Shown in pieces: positions 17,906-29,674 of a stretch of DNA of 64,000 nt. How positions within the stretch are numbered: the first letter of the stretch is position 1; each line of letters starts with the position of its first letter. The notes beneath the pieces were generated by a model. That model saw only the letters and a list, made by a program, of their open reading frames with translations. It was not told the DNA's origin and ran no database searches. The stretch covers positions 558,001 through 622,000 of the forward strand of contig JBAJFE010000008.1 in NCBI GenBank assembly GCA_037903355.1. The letters are read 5' to 3'. The stretch comes from Trichuris trichiura. Taxonomy: Eukaryota; Nematoda; Enoplea; Trichinellida; Trichuridae. A program made the translations under genes and the position numbers.

Positions 17906-20658
17906 TTGGAGAAAAGCTGAATGTCGTTTAAAGACGTTCGCCTCAACGCGTCAACTGCCCTTACAAGTTTTGTATACTACATTTTCTGGTCAGTTCGCGA
18001 AATTCCGAGTCAATATATTGATCAATAATAAAAATAACAAAAAGCAAGTATGGTCGCTTGATAGGTATTTAAACTGACAAAAAAATTTGGCCCATTTGGA
18101 ATGAGTGATTGCTCATTCATAAGAGGCAACACAATTTTTCTCAATGGCTCTACGCAAGCAACTCACAAACGCGTTCATTCAGCGAGGAAGGCAAAATGCA
18201 AATTTTCGAGAAAACATCCGGAGATAAAGAGCGCGCGCAGCTTTGCCTCCGGTTGCTTTGCGAATTGCGAAAATGCTACGAATTTCATTAAGCTTACAAG
18301 GCTGTTATCAATTAGCATATTAAATATTGGAAGCTCGTAAAAAAACAACCAAAACGACATACCTGTCACTTGGCGTTAATGCAATGAAAGGAGAAGAAGT
18401 GAACGGGAATTCCGGAACCGCCACACATGTCGCACCTTCGATTTTAAGGAAGTGTCACAAATAGTATCAATGGCATGCATATACTGGTTTTCAAAAATAC
18501 GACCGACAGCCAATGCTTATCTGGCAGAATCTGAAATAATTTGCATTTTCCGTTCATTCATATATTGATTACGTAAATTGCACGGTTATTAATGGAAATT
18601 CTCGTTCGAAGCAAAAGTTGATTAATGGAATTTGCTCAATGAGTTTGATCGCTCAATGCTCTGTCATCGGTGGCTGGAAAAGTCCAAAGGCAAAACAGCG
18701 TCCCAAATAAGGAAACTCATTCAAGCGGCGGACGATAAGGCGGAAGATTGTACGTATTGATTGGAAAGTTAATTAGCCGACTGTTCGATCATTAAAAATG
18801 CAGACGTGCAGAGCAAAGTTGATTCAAAAGCTCGCATGCAATAGCCATTTTAATGGAGAAAGTACGCTTTGCCTTTGGGGAGCAAAAAGGAAAAGGAAAT
18901 GAAATGAAATTGGCAAAAACTTTTATTTTTTAGATACGCTACTCCAAAGTGGAAAAAAGAAATAGAATCAAAAACCTGGAAAGAGAGCAAAATGAATAAT
19001 AAATGCACGCGTACTGTCTCTGTGACGTAAGTATCGTATACGACAAAGCAACTGCTTACGAGCAGCATCAAGAAATGACTTTAAGTCGGCTAAAGCTGAC
19101 ACCTAAAGTCATTGCTTTGAAATCCACCGTCTACAGTCGGCTAGCGGAAAAAAAGACCTAATTTACATGAGAACAAAAACGTAAATGACACTGCACTCTC
19201 TAATGGGTTAAAGAACCTACGGCCATTAAAAGGAAGCAAAGGAACGCGTCTTTAAAAAATTGAAAGTACAAAACAAATGAAGTCAATATACGGCTTGTAA
19301 AAGCTGACGCGATGATGTCGACAAGCGGAGAAACTACTTCACGTTCAAATATTTGAAAATGGCTGTCGAATAAACATTATTGCTAACAAAGAATTGAAAG
19401 AGACGCTAAGGCTATGCAGCTACCTTAAAAGTGTACGAAGCTAAAGAGGGCACAATCGTCTCTTTAGCACACGCTGCGAGATCTTTTGTAACGTTGAAAT
19501 AGACGAGCTTCGAAAGCTGAAAGCGATCAGAAATACAAGCAGAAAAATAGCGAGAAGTACGCCTACGCAGAGCGTCAGTACAGAGCGTTAAGGTTGATTT
19601 GACTAATAGCTGAAACAAGCAAAAAGCAATGACGCATGTTTATTCAAAAAAAACAATTTTTCACAAACGCAAAAAAGCTAACAACGACTGTTCTTTCGCG
19701 AAACGAGTAGAAAAAGTGGGATTCAAAGAAGATGCACTCCGCGGACATACAGAATACCGGAAAGCAAGTTCAACAAACATTTTTTAGTTACATCAACGGC
19801 ATTGCGTTCAGATAGGAGCCATTATTGCAGCAGTACATTAAAACGCAATGCGGCTATGTGCTCGGCACAAAACTAGTAGGTAAAAAACACCTGGTATTTA
19901 AAAAAAGCACTTTTAATCGTACGAAACATACAATGTGTTTCGCCAACGTATAACGAACGAAAACAATGCGACCATTTTCGGCGTGTTTGCGGGCTGTTGT
20001 TTTCGCAGCAAAAAAAAATTTAAAATTTAGCTGAAGTCTATATGCCGCTTAGCTTAACTGCGATCGAAAAAACTCTAACTAACCGACGGAAAAGGTTCTG
20101 TAGCTCAAGGAGGCATTCGTTGCTTTGCCAATATCACAAGCGCAGTATAGCTTGCAAATTTTTATTTAGCAACCCCAAAAAAAGGGAAGAATCGAAATGA
20201 AACCCAAACGAAGCTTATTTCGTCAAAATACAGCCGAAATATTTTAACTATTGTTACACGTAAATCCTAACATTTTTGACTTCGACCATGCAGTCTTAGT
20301 GCAGACTTTTAAAGAAAAACTGTCGAATTTTGCATAGACAAAGAGCCGCAACCGCTGGTCGACGCTTGTCGCAAAAGAATATATGATTGCTTTTGTGAAG
20401 AGAATGGCAACTAATCGCCAAAAAAATATAATAATATTGCTTCTTATAAATTAGTACTAAGATCAGTAGTGCTAAGAATAGGATGCAAGTTCTTTTCGTG
20501 AGTAATAATAAAAAGTCTCAGTATGTACCTACTAATCTGTAGTACGATAAATAGACTACAGTTTATAAACCGTTTTTTTCGCGCCAGCGCTTTCCACGGT
20601 TGTTACTGGTGTAAGCTGTCGATGCAAAACGTTATTTTTATTTCAGTTGTTGTTTCTG

Positions 20659-20697
20659 TTTTATTTTCAGGCTACCAAAGCGTTTGTTGCGTTTAAA
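20659..20697 (+). promoter_or_regulatory. Splice acceptor and short leader before the Sld2-like gene
   Basis: A strong acceptor TTTTATTTTCAG ends at 20670, 27 nt before the chosen ATG at 20698. No matching upstream coding exon was seen, so this is a candidate spliced-leader trans-splice site. A 5' UTR intron is the alternative. Confidence 0.55.
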
Positions 20698-21438
20698 ATG
20701 AGTTCTTCAACACCCGAAGCCAGCAGGAAAGACGCGGAGACTTCCGAGCGCTTAGACGCGTGGAATCGTTGGCATTCCGCGTTCAAGAGTATACACCATA
20801 GAAGAGCGAACAAACAAGACATTGCCAGAGCACCGCTGACGATTAGACGCCTTCATTCCCGACTGTTCGATCAGCACAAGTTTGGGAAAGGTGAAAGTCG
20901 ATCTTTCAAACTGAAAAGCGCCTTCGTTCCAAAAGCTTTATTGGCAAAACCTGTTCGTCGGTATTTGCAAGAGGAGGCGAGCCAGTCGCCAAGCGATTTA
21001 CCTCAAAGTTTAACTGCTGCAACGGCTGCTTGCGAAAATTCAAACCTATTCGTCGAAGTGTCACGTGAAGAAAAAGGTTCCACTCCAAACGTTGATGCAG
21101 TGCGGTACGAACAAGATTTTATTTTTCCCTTTGAATTCTCGCGCAAAGACGATATGCTGTCAAGGTACAGCTCGCTTTCCCGTATCTGCTTCCAATGCCC
21201 CAATGAGGAAGAGAGTGACTTGCCTAACGTTGACAAATGTTCTGACGAAGATCAGCTTTCGCCTGTCGAAGAAGACTTTGAAAAACCGATTACAAAAATG
21301 CGCAGAAAGGCCCGTTCGAATAACAACTACCGTAAGCTGCAGTTGAAAAAGAAAAAATACGTTGTTCAGAAGAAGAAAAAGAAGCTTTCTACTGCCGTTC
21401 GCTTGAGAAAATGGCAGGGCACTTTTACAATATACTAA
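20698..21438 (+). CDS. Stand-alone Sld2/RecQL4-N-terminus-like replication initiation protein
   Basis: This is a single-exon protein of 246 residues with no helicase domain. Residues 18-56 (ERLDAWNRWHSAF, then R-x2-NKQDI-x-RAP and RRLHSRLFD) match the Sld2/DRC1 pattern L-x2-W-x5-F...D-I...P...L seen at the N-terminus of RecQL4. The C-terminus (208-241: NNNYRKLQLKKKKYV, a lysine run, then RLRKWQ) resembles the second conserved block of the same family, usually NY/F-x-R-L-x-L-K-x-K-x-Y followed by a basic tryptophan segment. Four S/T-P sites (T5, S97, T129, S188) fit CDK control, the known switch by which Sld2 binds Dpb11/TopBP1 to fire origins. The middle is low-complexity and acidic, so it is probably disordered. 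The ATG was chosen because it follows the acceptor at 20670, while the longer frame would run into that acceptor. An AATAAA lies near 21515. The assignment rests on short motifs only; an unrelated basic nuclear protein is possible. Confidence 0.6.
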   Translation: MSSSTPEASRKDAETSERLDAWNRWHSAFKSIHHRRANKQDIARAPLTIRRLHSRLFDQHKFGKGESRSFKLKSAFVPKALLAKPVRRYLQEEASQSPSDLPQSLTAATAACENSNLFVEVSREEKGSTPNVDAVRYEQDFIFPFEFSRKDDMLSRYSSLSRICFQCPNEEESDLPNVDKCSDEDQLSPVEEDFEKPITKMRRKARSNNNYRKLQLKKKKYVVQKKKKKLSTAVRLRKWQGTFTIY

Positions 21439-24400
21439 TAGCCGCTTTTACGTATCGCATTAATGGTTTACAGAAAACGCGCTTGCGACAAAGTCGTATT
21501 TTACTTTAGCAACCTAATAAACCTACAACCTGTACTTAACGTCTTATAATTCAAATTAGTAAGGGAATAAGGAGTTATGTAATCCATTTGCGCGCAGACT
21601 GTTCCCGCCTATAGTTTTTTAAAAAATGCAGGTTCAGTCTTACTGTATGTTTGGCAACCACCCTATTTTGCGCTTCCGCATTTGCCCTTTGAATATTGCG
21701 ACGCGAATAAAAAGCCTTACGTTTAGTCACCAAAAAAAATCCGGATTTTTAAAAAAAATGTAAGTCATTAAATGATTCGCAGGTTACTAAATTGCGTTAC
21801 TTTAAACCTACTCATCATTTAAAGTCTCTCCACGTAAAGCGACTGTCAGCGTCAGCTCATTCTGTCTCGATGTTGTCGTCACGGATGGCGGTTCGAGCGA
21901 AAGGGCGAGTTTAGCGCCCAAGCTGCTACTACTCGATAGCGATGCCGACCGATTGGCTGCTACGTTGGCACGTCATAGTTGAGCTTATGGAGTTTACGAT
22001 AATCCTGGTTAACCACCAACAGTGAGTTGTTTTTCCGTTACACTTACAGTTGAACCTGAAAATCTTTGAAGATGGTGAGACCTACGAAGCCGCATATTCA
22101 CGACTCAAGATTTACTGCGGTGCTCTGTTCAGCCAGAAATAGTTGTGCGACTCCGCATGAAAGAGAAAAGCGGAATGAAAGAACTAGGCATGGCCACCAT
22201 CACGAATAAAGCCAGCAAATGTTTTCGTACGAAATGAGTTGGACGGCGGGATTACGATCGGTGACTTTCAAGAACACTTGTTCACGATGGTTCAAATCGT
22301 ATTTGCTTCCGAAAGAAGCCAGCTTCAAAGGCTTTTATAGGTGCTGACGTCTGCGTACGTGGTCGCCAGCAACGACGCAGTTTTCAGGGCGGGCGGGAGG
22401 GCAAGTCACATCAAAGTAAGACAGCCACTAAATACAAACGCGAACGGATAACTTTGAGTTGCAAACAGCTTGTCACAATATCGTAAAGTCAATCAGGTAA
22501 ATATAAAATTGTTAATTTTGAAATACCAATTGAACCTGCGTTGATCATTGTTGAATTGTAGCCTTAGCTCGGTTGAACCATACTTACCTGTGTACAAGAT
22601 GGTATCGATTTCGATGCAGGTGCTCGTACGCAAGTGTTTTCTCGATTACACGATCAGAGAATCAATATTTTGTGCTTTGTTGGACCGCGCAAGTTCCCGT
22701 CAACATAACACACATGTCATCAGCCATGGTATACAAGCGAAATGAAACGATTATTTTCATTCCACGCAAATGTCGTTCAGAGTGAACCTAAAAACACGTT
22801 TTTTTCCATAGCGCTAAGAAATAAACGCTTAAAGACACTTCGCTTTCATTGCAGCAAAATTTACCAACTCGAATAAACTAGTCGATTAACGTTACTCAAG
22901 CAAAGCAGACTCAATGCAGTGAACGTTTAAGCAATTTCGAGCAGAAAACTTAAGCGGTCTTCATTGTTTCCCGCATCCGCGTGAACGGCCTACTGTACAT
23001 TGCGAAAATCAAGTTCATTTTCAAAAATGCCTTCTATTCTTTCCTGCCAAGCATGAGACCCAATCATGTTAACCCAGAAAATATACCTCGCAGCTAGATA
23101 AACGTTTTCCTTTGAAAGGTTTACAAATTACAGTTTCTATCCACGTGGAAGCTAAAATCTCCACCTTATTTAAACAAACACGCGCGCATCCTTAAAAAAT
23201 TCGAAGCTTTTAAGGAAAGGCATATGCATAGCTAAGAGCTCAATAGCATCAGCGGCAAGTCTACAGAAGTACCTGCATATGGCTTCTGCAGCTTTCGTTG
23301 CTAGCCATTTCGCTCCGCGATGACGTAAGCCTAAACTCAAGTAAAAGTCATCTACGTAATCTTGGGCTTAAGCGCTTGTTCCAAAAAAAAACAGAACATG
23401 CTTAGCGGCAATTTTCTCCGGAAAGAAACCTGGATTTTGTTTGATACTGTAGGTTATTTGCAAGAATGCGCGAAGGAAGACCTGAAGTACACATTCTCGT
23501 AAATCTTGCGTGTCTTCCACTTCGTAGCAGCAAAAGTACAATAATCTTGGCAAAAGACGGATTTGTTCTACTCCTAAAAAACGGGCGAGACAAACAAGGC
23601 TAATTAGTTAATTTTTCGCCCGCAACGTCTGACGAATGCGCTCCTCCTCTCTGTGAAGCATTCAGTCGCGCAGGCTATCCTGTTTTGACTTGCCTAAGCG
23701 AAAGGCCAAATTTTTACGCGCTATTATGTTCTGGCATAGGCCTAAATAAGGCCAGAACATGGCGACCGGTAAGGTCTTAAAACGACGTTGCGGCATAGCA
23801 AAATCAGTGTCATTCGTCTTTTTTAGGAGCACACGAGAGATCAAACCTGATTATCGTCTGCGTACTGTATCGATATCTGGCATATATTTAAATTCGAATA
23901 TCGGAGCCATTTTTCCCAAGCTAGACTTGTCAATTTTTAACAGAATAGTTTTACCAAAAAGAGAAGTGACTCTAGAGGCCCCTAGTTTAACAGCGTGACG
24001 TGTTTTTTAGAAAGTGACGTCATTATTAATTTTAAACAACCTATTTCATGAGTTTGCATTTTCCAAATCAGAAACGCCTTAGAAAGTAAGAATACTTTTG
24101 AATTGCGCGCTCAACTGCTGTTTTCCGGCATATACGTATCCTTTGCAGTTACATTACAGTACTGATTCAGGAATGTGCAGGTACCTATTTTGAATTTGGG
24201 ACAAAGTTACCAATGCTGGGTACTGCCGAAGTTACTAAACGCAATTGGGAAAGCGCACTGAGTAATTTATTGCTTTGCGCAGGGTGACATTTCGATTTCC
24301 ATATTAGGGGAATAAAACAAAACAAATTTAGCACTTACGAAGGCGCGAAAGCGATATTAATATTACAAACGAAGTAGAGCAAACGAGAAGTACGAGAAGG

Positions 24401-24529
24401 TGGAATGTGTTTAATCCTGCATTAAAGGATTGCCGTAAACGAGGTGAAAGGATACTGTAAATATAATACCGTTAACGCGACAATATATAATATTCTTTTT
24501 TTAAAAATTGATTAATGAGCACCACCGCT
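21439..24529. other. Intergenic region between the Sld2-like gene and HAT1
   Basis: No complete gene was recognised. A candidate poly(A) signal AATAAA for the Sld2-like gene lies near 21515. Two minus-strand stretches look somewhat coding but could not be assigned: about 22198-22327 (contains KYDLNHREQVFLKVTDRN) and about 23380-23550 (contains YFCCYEVEDTQDLRECVLQV). A small inverted repeat ATGTTCTGGC/GCCAGAACAT lies near 23727-23760. Confidence 0.5.
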
Positions 24530-27137
24530 TTATTCCTGATGCTGCAACACTTTTGGCATTGGTAAGAACCGTTCACTATCCTCCAATCGGACTACGACGC
24601 CAAGGTAGCTTTCCAAAAGTGCCATGTATCGCTCTTTAAACATAGTTCGTTCATCACGCATGCAATCCACTTCGCCGCTTAATGAACAATCAGGTTCGTC
24701 ATCCGTACTGCAGATTTCATTATCGTCAACTCGATCTGCCGTACAAGCCTTAAATATGCACATAAAATATACTGAGAGGATCAGCGTCTTTAATACGGTA
24801 GCTGTGTCCCGTTGGTAAGCACAAAAAAGAAAAAAGAAAAAAGAACTTCCAACTTTTGGAAGTTCTTTTTTCTTTTTTCTTTCTTCTTTTTTCTTTTTTG
24901 TGCTTACCAACGGGACACAGCTACCGTATTAAAGACGCTGAACTATGAAAACATACAGTCCCGTACCAAAACATCGCATTTTCAATACTGAGAGGAAAAA
25001 AAATTTAAAAAATTCATACACGAATGTTTGCATAGACACGCCGCTTCAATTCCATATCGAACTCGTCCACATCTCTACCGTTATCTCGTCTAATCTGAAC
25101 GAGACGCAAAGCTTCATAAGCTCTCCGTGCTCTCTCCTAACGAGATGTCAAATGGAAATTGAACGCCTAATTACAATTATACTTTGCTCATTTTGAACAC
25201 GGAAAACGCCTCATCTTTCATTTCAACGCTAAATCCGTTCTTCAAATGTTCGGGCGCGAAAGAAGCCAAATACGAACAATTGGTCGCTTCCACCACATCG
25301 TAAATACGGCAAAAAGCCGCATTCGGAGACTCGACTGGAAAAAGAAAAAATTACCATATGAGATAAAAATATCGACGACTTAACGTAGCTTACCAGTCAC
25401 GTGCCAAACCGACTTTCTCGAAGCGAGATCCATAAGAATCTCTTGCAAAAAACGCGTCCCATGACCGCACAACTGATACTGAGGCATGATGATAAATTGC
25501 CTAAACAGTTGAAACAGAAAATATCCCGTTTGTACGTACACTTATTTATCTTACAACGTCTAACCCAAAGAACGAAGAGTATAGGGTTTTTGGAATGTTC
25601 AAGCTGAGAAAATTACTTACGCTATGCGCGGCTTCACGTAGTCCGGATACATGTAGAAATTATAAACCGAGCAGAAACCCAACGTCGCGTAGTATGTGCC
25701 GCCAGGGCCAACGCACTTTTCGTGGCTGAAATTCCAGGTTGCAGCGAGTTGGCAGACGACAAAACAATATACTAACAGTATGTAATACTCCCATTTTTTA
25801 TCCGTCGCGTCCGTAAAGCTAAGCCCCTCTATAAATAATGCAGCCGCAAATTGCAAACGCCGAATGTACGCCGCGAACGCCTCGCTCATCTCCGTAACGT
25901 TGTAAACTTCGAACTCTCGAACATCAGAACCTGAAAATCTAATAACGTACTGTACCTTCTACCAAAAATTCGTATTTACCGCCTCTTTTCTCGTACGCAG
26001 CAATTTTTTGACCAAACGGCTTGAACGCCGACTGGTTTGCCAGCACTTGACGAAACTCCAACTCGCTTTGGCAAACCGGCAATTCCAAAAAGCGTTGCAC
26101 AATTGCGACAAGGTCGTCCGGCTAAAATGCAAAGTTTAAGTTTGCTTTGCGGAAGATAAGTTTAACGCTGCACCTTTCCCATTTTCTTTGGGACAATCTC
26201 GTCGGCGGTGACTCGCGGGAAGATTTGAAAATCAGCAACGGCAAACATCAACATGAGCGACAGCTTTTTGTAGCCGAATATTTTCTCGCTAAAACAAACT
26301 GGGCAGTACAAAACGGCTAAGTCGGCTGGCAATTTACCTTTCGAAAATTTGATAGCTGTAGTTTGCCGCGAAACCGCACGGCGACGTGGAGAAATCATCG
26401 TAATTGCTTACTGTAAGCAAACGATATAAGAATATTAAGAAAATTTTAAACGCTCACCCATCGCTACAGTAATGAGACCCTCTGTTGGCACCATAAAACT
26501 TTCGTAATCCTTACGCGTATAAGTTGGCTCCTTGGACAATGCACGGCGTTTCTGTAAATAACACAGCGTTACATAAAGAGAAACGGTAAAGCGAAGCTGT
26601 CAGAGTTTTCTAGGAAGAAAAAGCTTACAAATCACTTTACAAAGGATGACGAGTTAATTTATAAGATTTTGCTTTATGCAGAGTGGAAATCGTAGAGAAA
26701 AAACGACTTCCGAATTAAAATGAGACTGCCACACAAAGACTGTTTGTAAATCTAACGCGCAATTTTTCATAGCCGATAAATGTTCCCGAAGATGTTTTTG
26801 GCAGCATGTTTGCTCGATAGGACATTAAACGTAAGCTGAATTACGGAAGGATAGTATAAACCTGAACACCTTTATGGAAATTACCGTAATGGCATTTGTT
26901 TTAACCAGTTTTTGAAAATTAAAGTTCAAAAAACCAAAAACGTCGTTTAGCTATATGTTTTGATGCTCTGTATAGCAGTGGCATTTGACAACTGAGTTTT
27001 CAAAACGTTTAGGATCATTTCGGACGATAGAGAGAACTGCGTATTGCACTGCTAACCCATAAACGAACTATCAGCCGCACCTTAAGCGCACTGGCGATGG
27101 CTTCCATACGTTCTCGCAGCGTAATTCCAGCAGCCAT
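24530..27137 (-). CDS. HAT1: Histone acetyltransferase type B catalytic subunit HAT1
   Basis: HAT1 acetylates newly made histone H4 (Lys5/Lys12) before chromatin assembly, using acetyl-CoA. Eleven exons join in phase: 27081-27137, 26458-26551, 26338-26410, 26174-26288, 25980-26121, 25777-25930, 25621-25725, 25394-25500, 25183-25334, 25020-25136, 24530-24748. The product is 444 residues (human about 419). Family blocks are recognisable in order: FGYKKLSLML, FKPFGQKI, KKWEYYIL, TYYATLGFCSVYNFYMYPD, the acetyl-CoA loop QLCGHGTRFL (Q-x2-G-x-G), TVESPNAAFCRIYD with the Glu matching the catalytic acid of HAT1, and RARRAYEALRLV in the C-terminal helix bundle. The ATG at 27137 lies 11 nt after an acceptor-like CCCAG. 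The last exon, which ends in LQHQE, is more divergent and its acceptor (TTTAAG) is weak. The last intron (24749-25019) contains a fold-back element. Confidence 0.95.
24769..24996 (+). mobile_element. Fold-back insertion FB1 in the last HAT1 intron
   Basis: A 12-bp direct repeat ATACTGAGAGGA lies at 24769-24780 and again at 24985-24996. Between them a hairpin of about 160 nt (24782-24940) has arms CAGCGTCTTTAATACGG..., then GTCCCGTTGG and an A/G-rich run. The arms meet at GAACTTCCAA/TTGGAAGTTC, and mispairing is limited to an extra few bases of A/G-rich sequence in the right arm. A tail of about 44 nt follows (ATGAAAACATACAGTCCCGT and further), ending at the second direct repeat. The same plan occurs at 38163 and 48584. 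No transposase is encoded. Confidence 0.85.
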
Positions 27138-29674
27138 CACAATTAAAGCTGGGAATTATTTTCCCGTATCACAACGCGTCTTCAGACACTGTTGTTAAAT
27201 AGTATTAATTCTTTTGCTTTTTGTTAATTTAAACGCGCGGTCAAACCATTTTAAGTAATTTTATATGTCTGAAAAGGGTAAGCGACTGCCTAACTGTCCT
27301 GCACTCACTAAAGTCACATAACAGCATTCGCGATCAAACAATATGCTACTACAAGGGCATACAATTACTGATAAATGACGGAGTTGAATTAGGTGTAAAG
27401 AAAAAACCCAAAAACGTACCAAACGCGGTTGTTGTTCCTCCATCACGAACTTCGAACAGGCAAAATTACGAGAATGTACAAAACAGGATCCGCAAGTACT
27501 ATTACAGTAAGAACGTAATGTTTTCCTTTTTGATGCACCGCAAGGTGATTTGTTCCACAATATTAACAAAACATCGAATCTATTGAAGGTTTTTACATAC
27601 ACTACTAGAATTTACTAGTTCCAATGACACCAACGGTATCTCGAAGGCACCGGTCAATCAGCCCGCTGATTGCCCAACCCTAGTTAATTATTCTACTCTG
27701 CTTAGGCGAAATTCCTTAACGTAGGTTTACCAGACCACTCCTTTATTCACACGGTTAAACCTAATTGTTTCTATCGTTACTGTAATTTTCTAACCTTTAG
27801 AAGGTCACTGATTTCCTAGGCGAAAACAAAAGAGAGCACCGTAGTAACAAGCTAATTGCCTTCTACAGAAGTGAAAAATTATTCTTACTTCTGTCAATAA
27901 GCTTAAAAAGCGTCCACATTCGGCAAATTTTGTCGGAATAAGAAATAACAAGCTAAAATTACTACTAAGTTACCCTTGTAACTAACAAATTAGAAAGGTT
28001 TTTAAATGAGATACTCTCCCAGGCTAGTACTGCCTGGAAGCACACGGTTTTGCTTCTAAATAAAGCCTTACGTGAACATTCTTAGTTTTACGGTCGGCGG
28101 GAAAATTTCCGTTTTTATCTCTTTTGCGTCGATCGCGGACTAAGGCAATCGACTAAATAAGAAAAACACTAATTTTTCTTTTCATACGCTTGCAAAAAGG
28201 CTTCAAATATTGAAAATTAAATTTTCCCGGATTCCAGCATTCAGCAAACGCATCCCACGATTTTCCTAGCAGCCTGCTATGGATTGCATTTTATTATTAA
28301 TTTGTGCACACTCTCTATGCCCAAGAATAATTAAAGCATTAACAAAGAATGGGATTCGGGCATTCTTAAGTATCTTAATTTGCGCAAATGCAAATGGAAT
28401 CTTTCTCGCAATAAACTGCATACGCAATCCTTATAAAAGCGGCTGGTGCTTGTATCGCAGCCAATACTCAATCGGAACAATATCCAGTATGCCAACGTTT
28501 GTTCATTGCCGTCGACAAGTAACGTCGGACTGAAGTTCAGAAGATACCTCGGCGTGGAAACGGCTACTAAATGTTTGCACACGATGGGGCCGCTCTACAT
28601 GCGGAGAAATTGTTCTCGTCATTCGCGGGTTTTTCTTTCGAACGATACTTTACCTGACCACTCTTAGTCTCACAGTAAATAGAGGGATTGCCATTTTCTT
28701 GTCTTTTACTGAGATTGTGAGTAAAGACGTCCGCCTAACTTGTAACCACTGCACTTTAAGGCTGAAATTCCCTAGGAAAAACTAGAGTTCTTCCGTTTTT
28801 CTTTACGTTAGGGTTGAGTAACTAAGTAATGTTATTCCTAAAGTCGCAGTATGAGCTTGTGACTGAGCGTCAGCTAAAAGTTTGTAAACGGCTGGTGATA
28901 CGCTGCAAGCTTGACGTCTTGCAGGCGCACGACGTTTTGACTTTAGATTAACCTTTACCTGAACATCGTTAGTGTTACGCTGAGGAGGTATTTTGCATTT
29001 TCATCTTTTTAAATCTCACGTAAAATAAGGGCAGCAACATTTTCAGCAGCAACTTTGCTCTTTAAGATTTTTTACCGACTTGGAAAATTGGGCATTACTG
29101 TCCAATATGTTTTCTACGTTCGTAATATTCTCAATTTGTTCCCCCGAAGCAAACAAGAAGTCAGTAATATTACACATTTTTGTTTCCGCAAGAATGAGCG
29201 GTTGCTTGAGGGTTGCGCAAATTTTGTTTATACTCAGAAATAGGTAAGATCACTCTGAAGCTTGTAGTTTACCATTCCCATTGTTACAGAGCGCAGAGGA
29301 AGCCGTTTATTGACAAGTCACAGTACAAGCACTCACCAGCGCACCCAGCTCTATCGCTCTCGCGACTCCCACGGCTACTGACTCTCTTCTATTTTCAGGT
29401 CCGTCATCGCGGCGTGCGTTACATCTTAGGAACGTTACACAATTAAGTATGCATTAAAAGTCTCTCCTCGAGGAGGAGCACTGCCGTGCTGACATAGTTT
29501 TGGAAGACCACGGTTTCCCGTTCCTTATCATTTTTTTACCGATCATTCTTCGCGGGATGGTGAACTGAGACCTGGCAGCAAAAAAATGTTTTACTTCAGA
29601 TGCACTAATCTACACTAATCGTATACTTGCGTTGAGTTTACAGTCCCTCTCTCTCTCTATCGCCCATTAGAATT
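27138..29674. other. Intergenic region between HAT1 and the DHHC gene
   Basis: No gene was recognised. Three diverged copies of a module reading roughly TTACSTGAMCAYTSTTAGT appear near 28070, 28650 and 28952. A possible tiny terminal exon on the plus strand follows the acceptor TATTTTCAG at about 29397 and runs 16 codons to a stop near 29446, but nothing upstream could be joined to it. Confidence 0.45.

Noticed and set aside
24530..24910. A 126-codon minus-strand frame as a separate gene
   Set aside because: Its 3' part is the last HAT1 exon and its 5' part is the hairpin of FB1, so it is not an independent gene.
24945..25196. A plus-strand 83-codon frame starting in the FB1 tail
   Set aside because: Beyond the tail it runs antisense through two HAT1 exons, so its length is a by-product.
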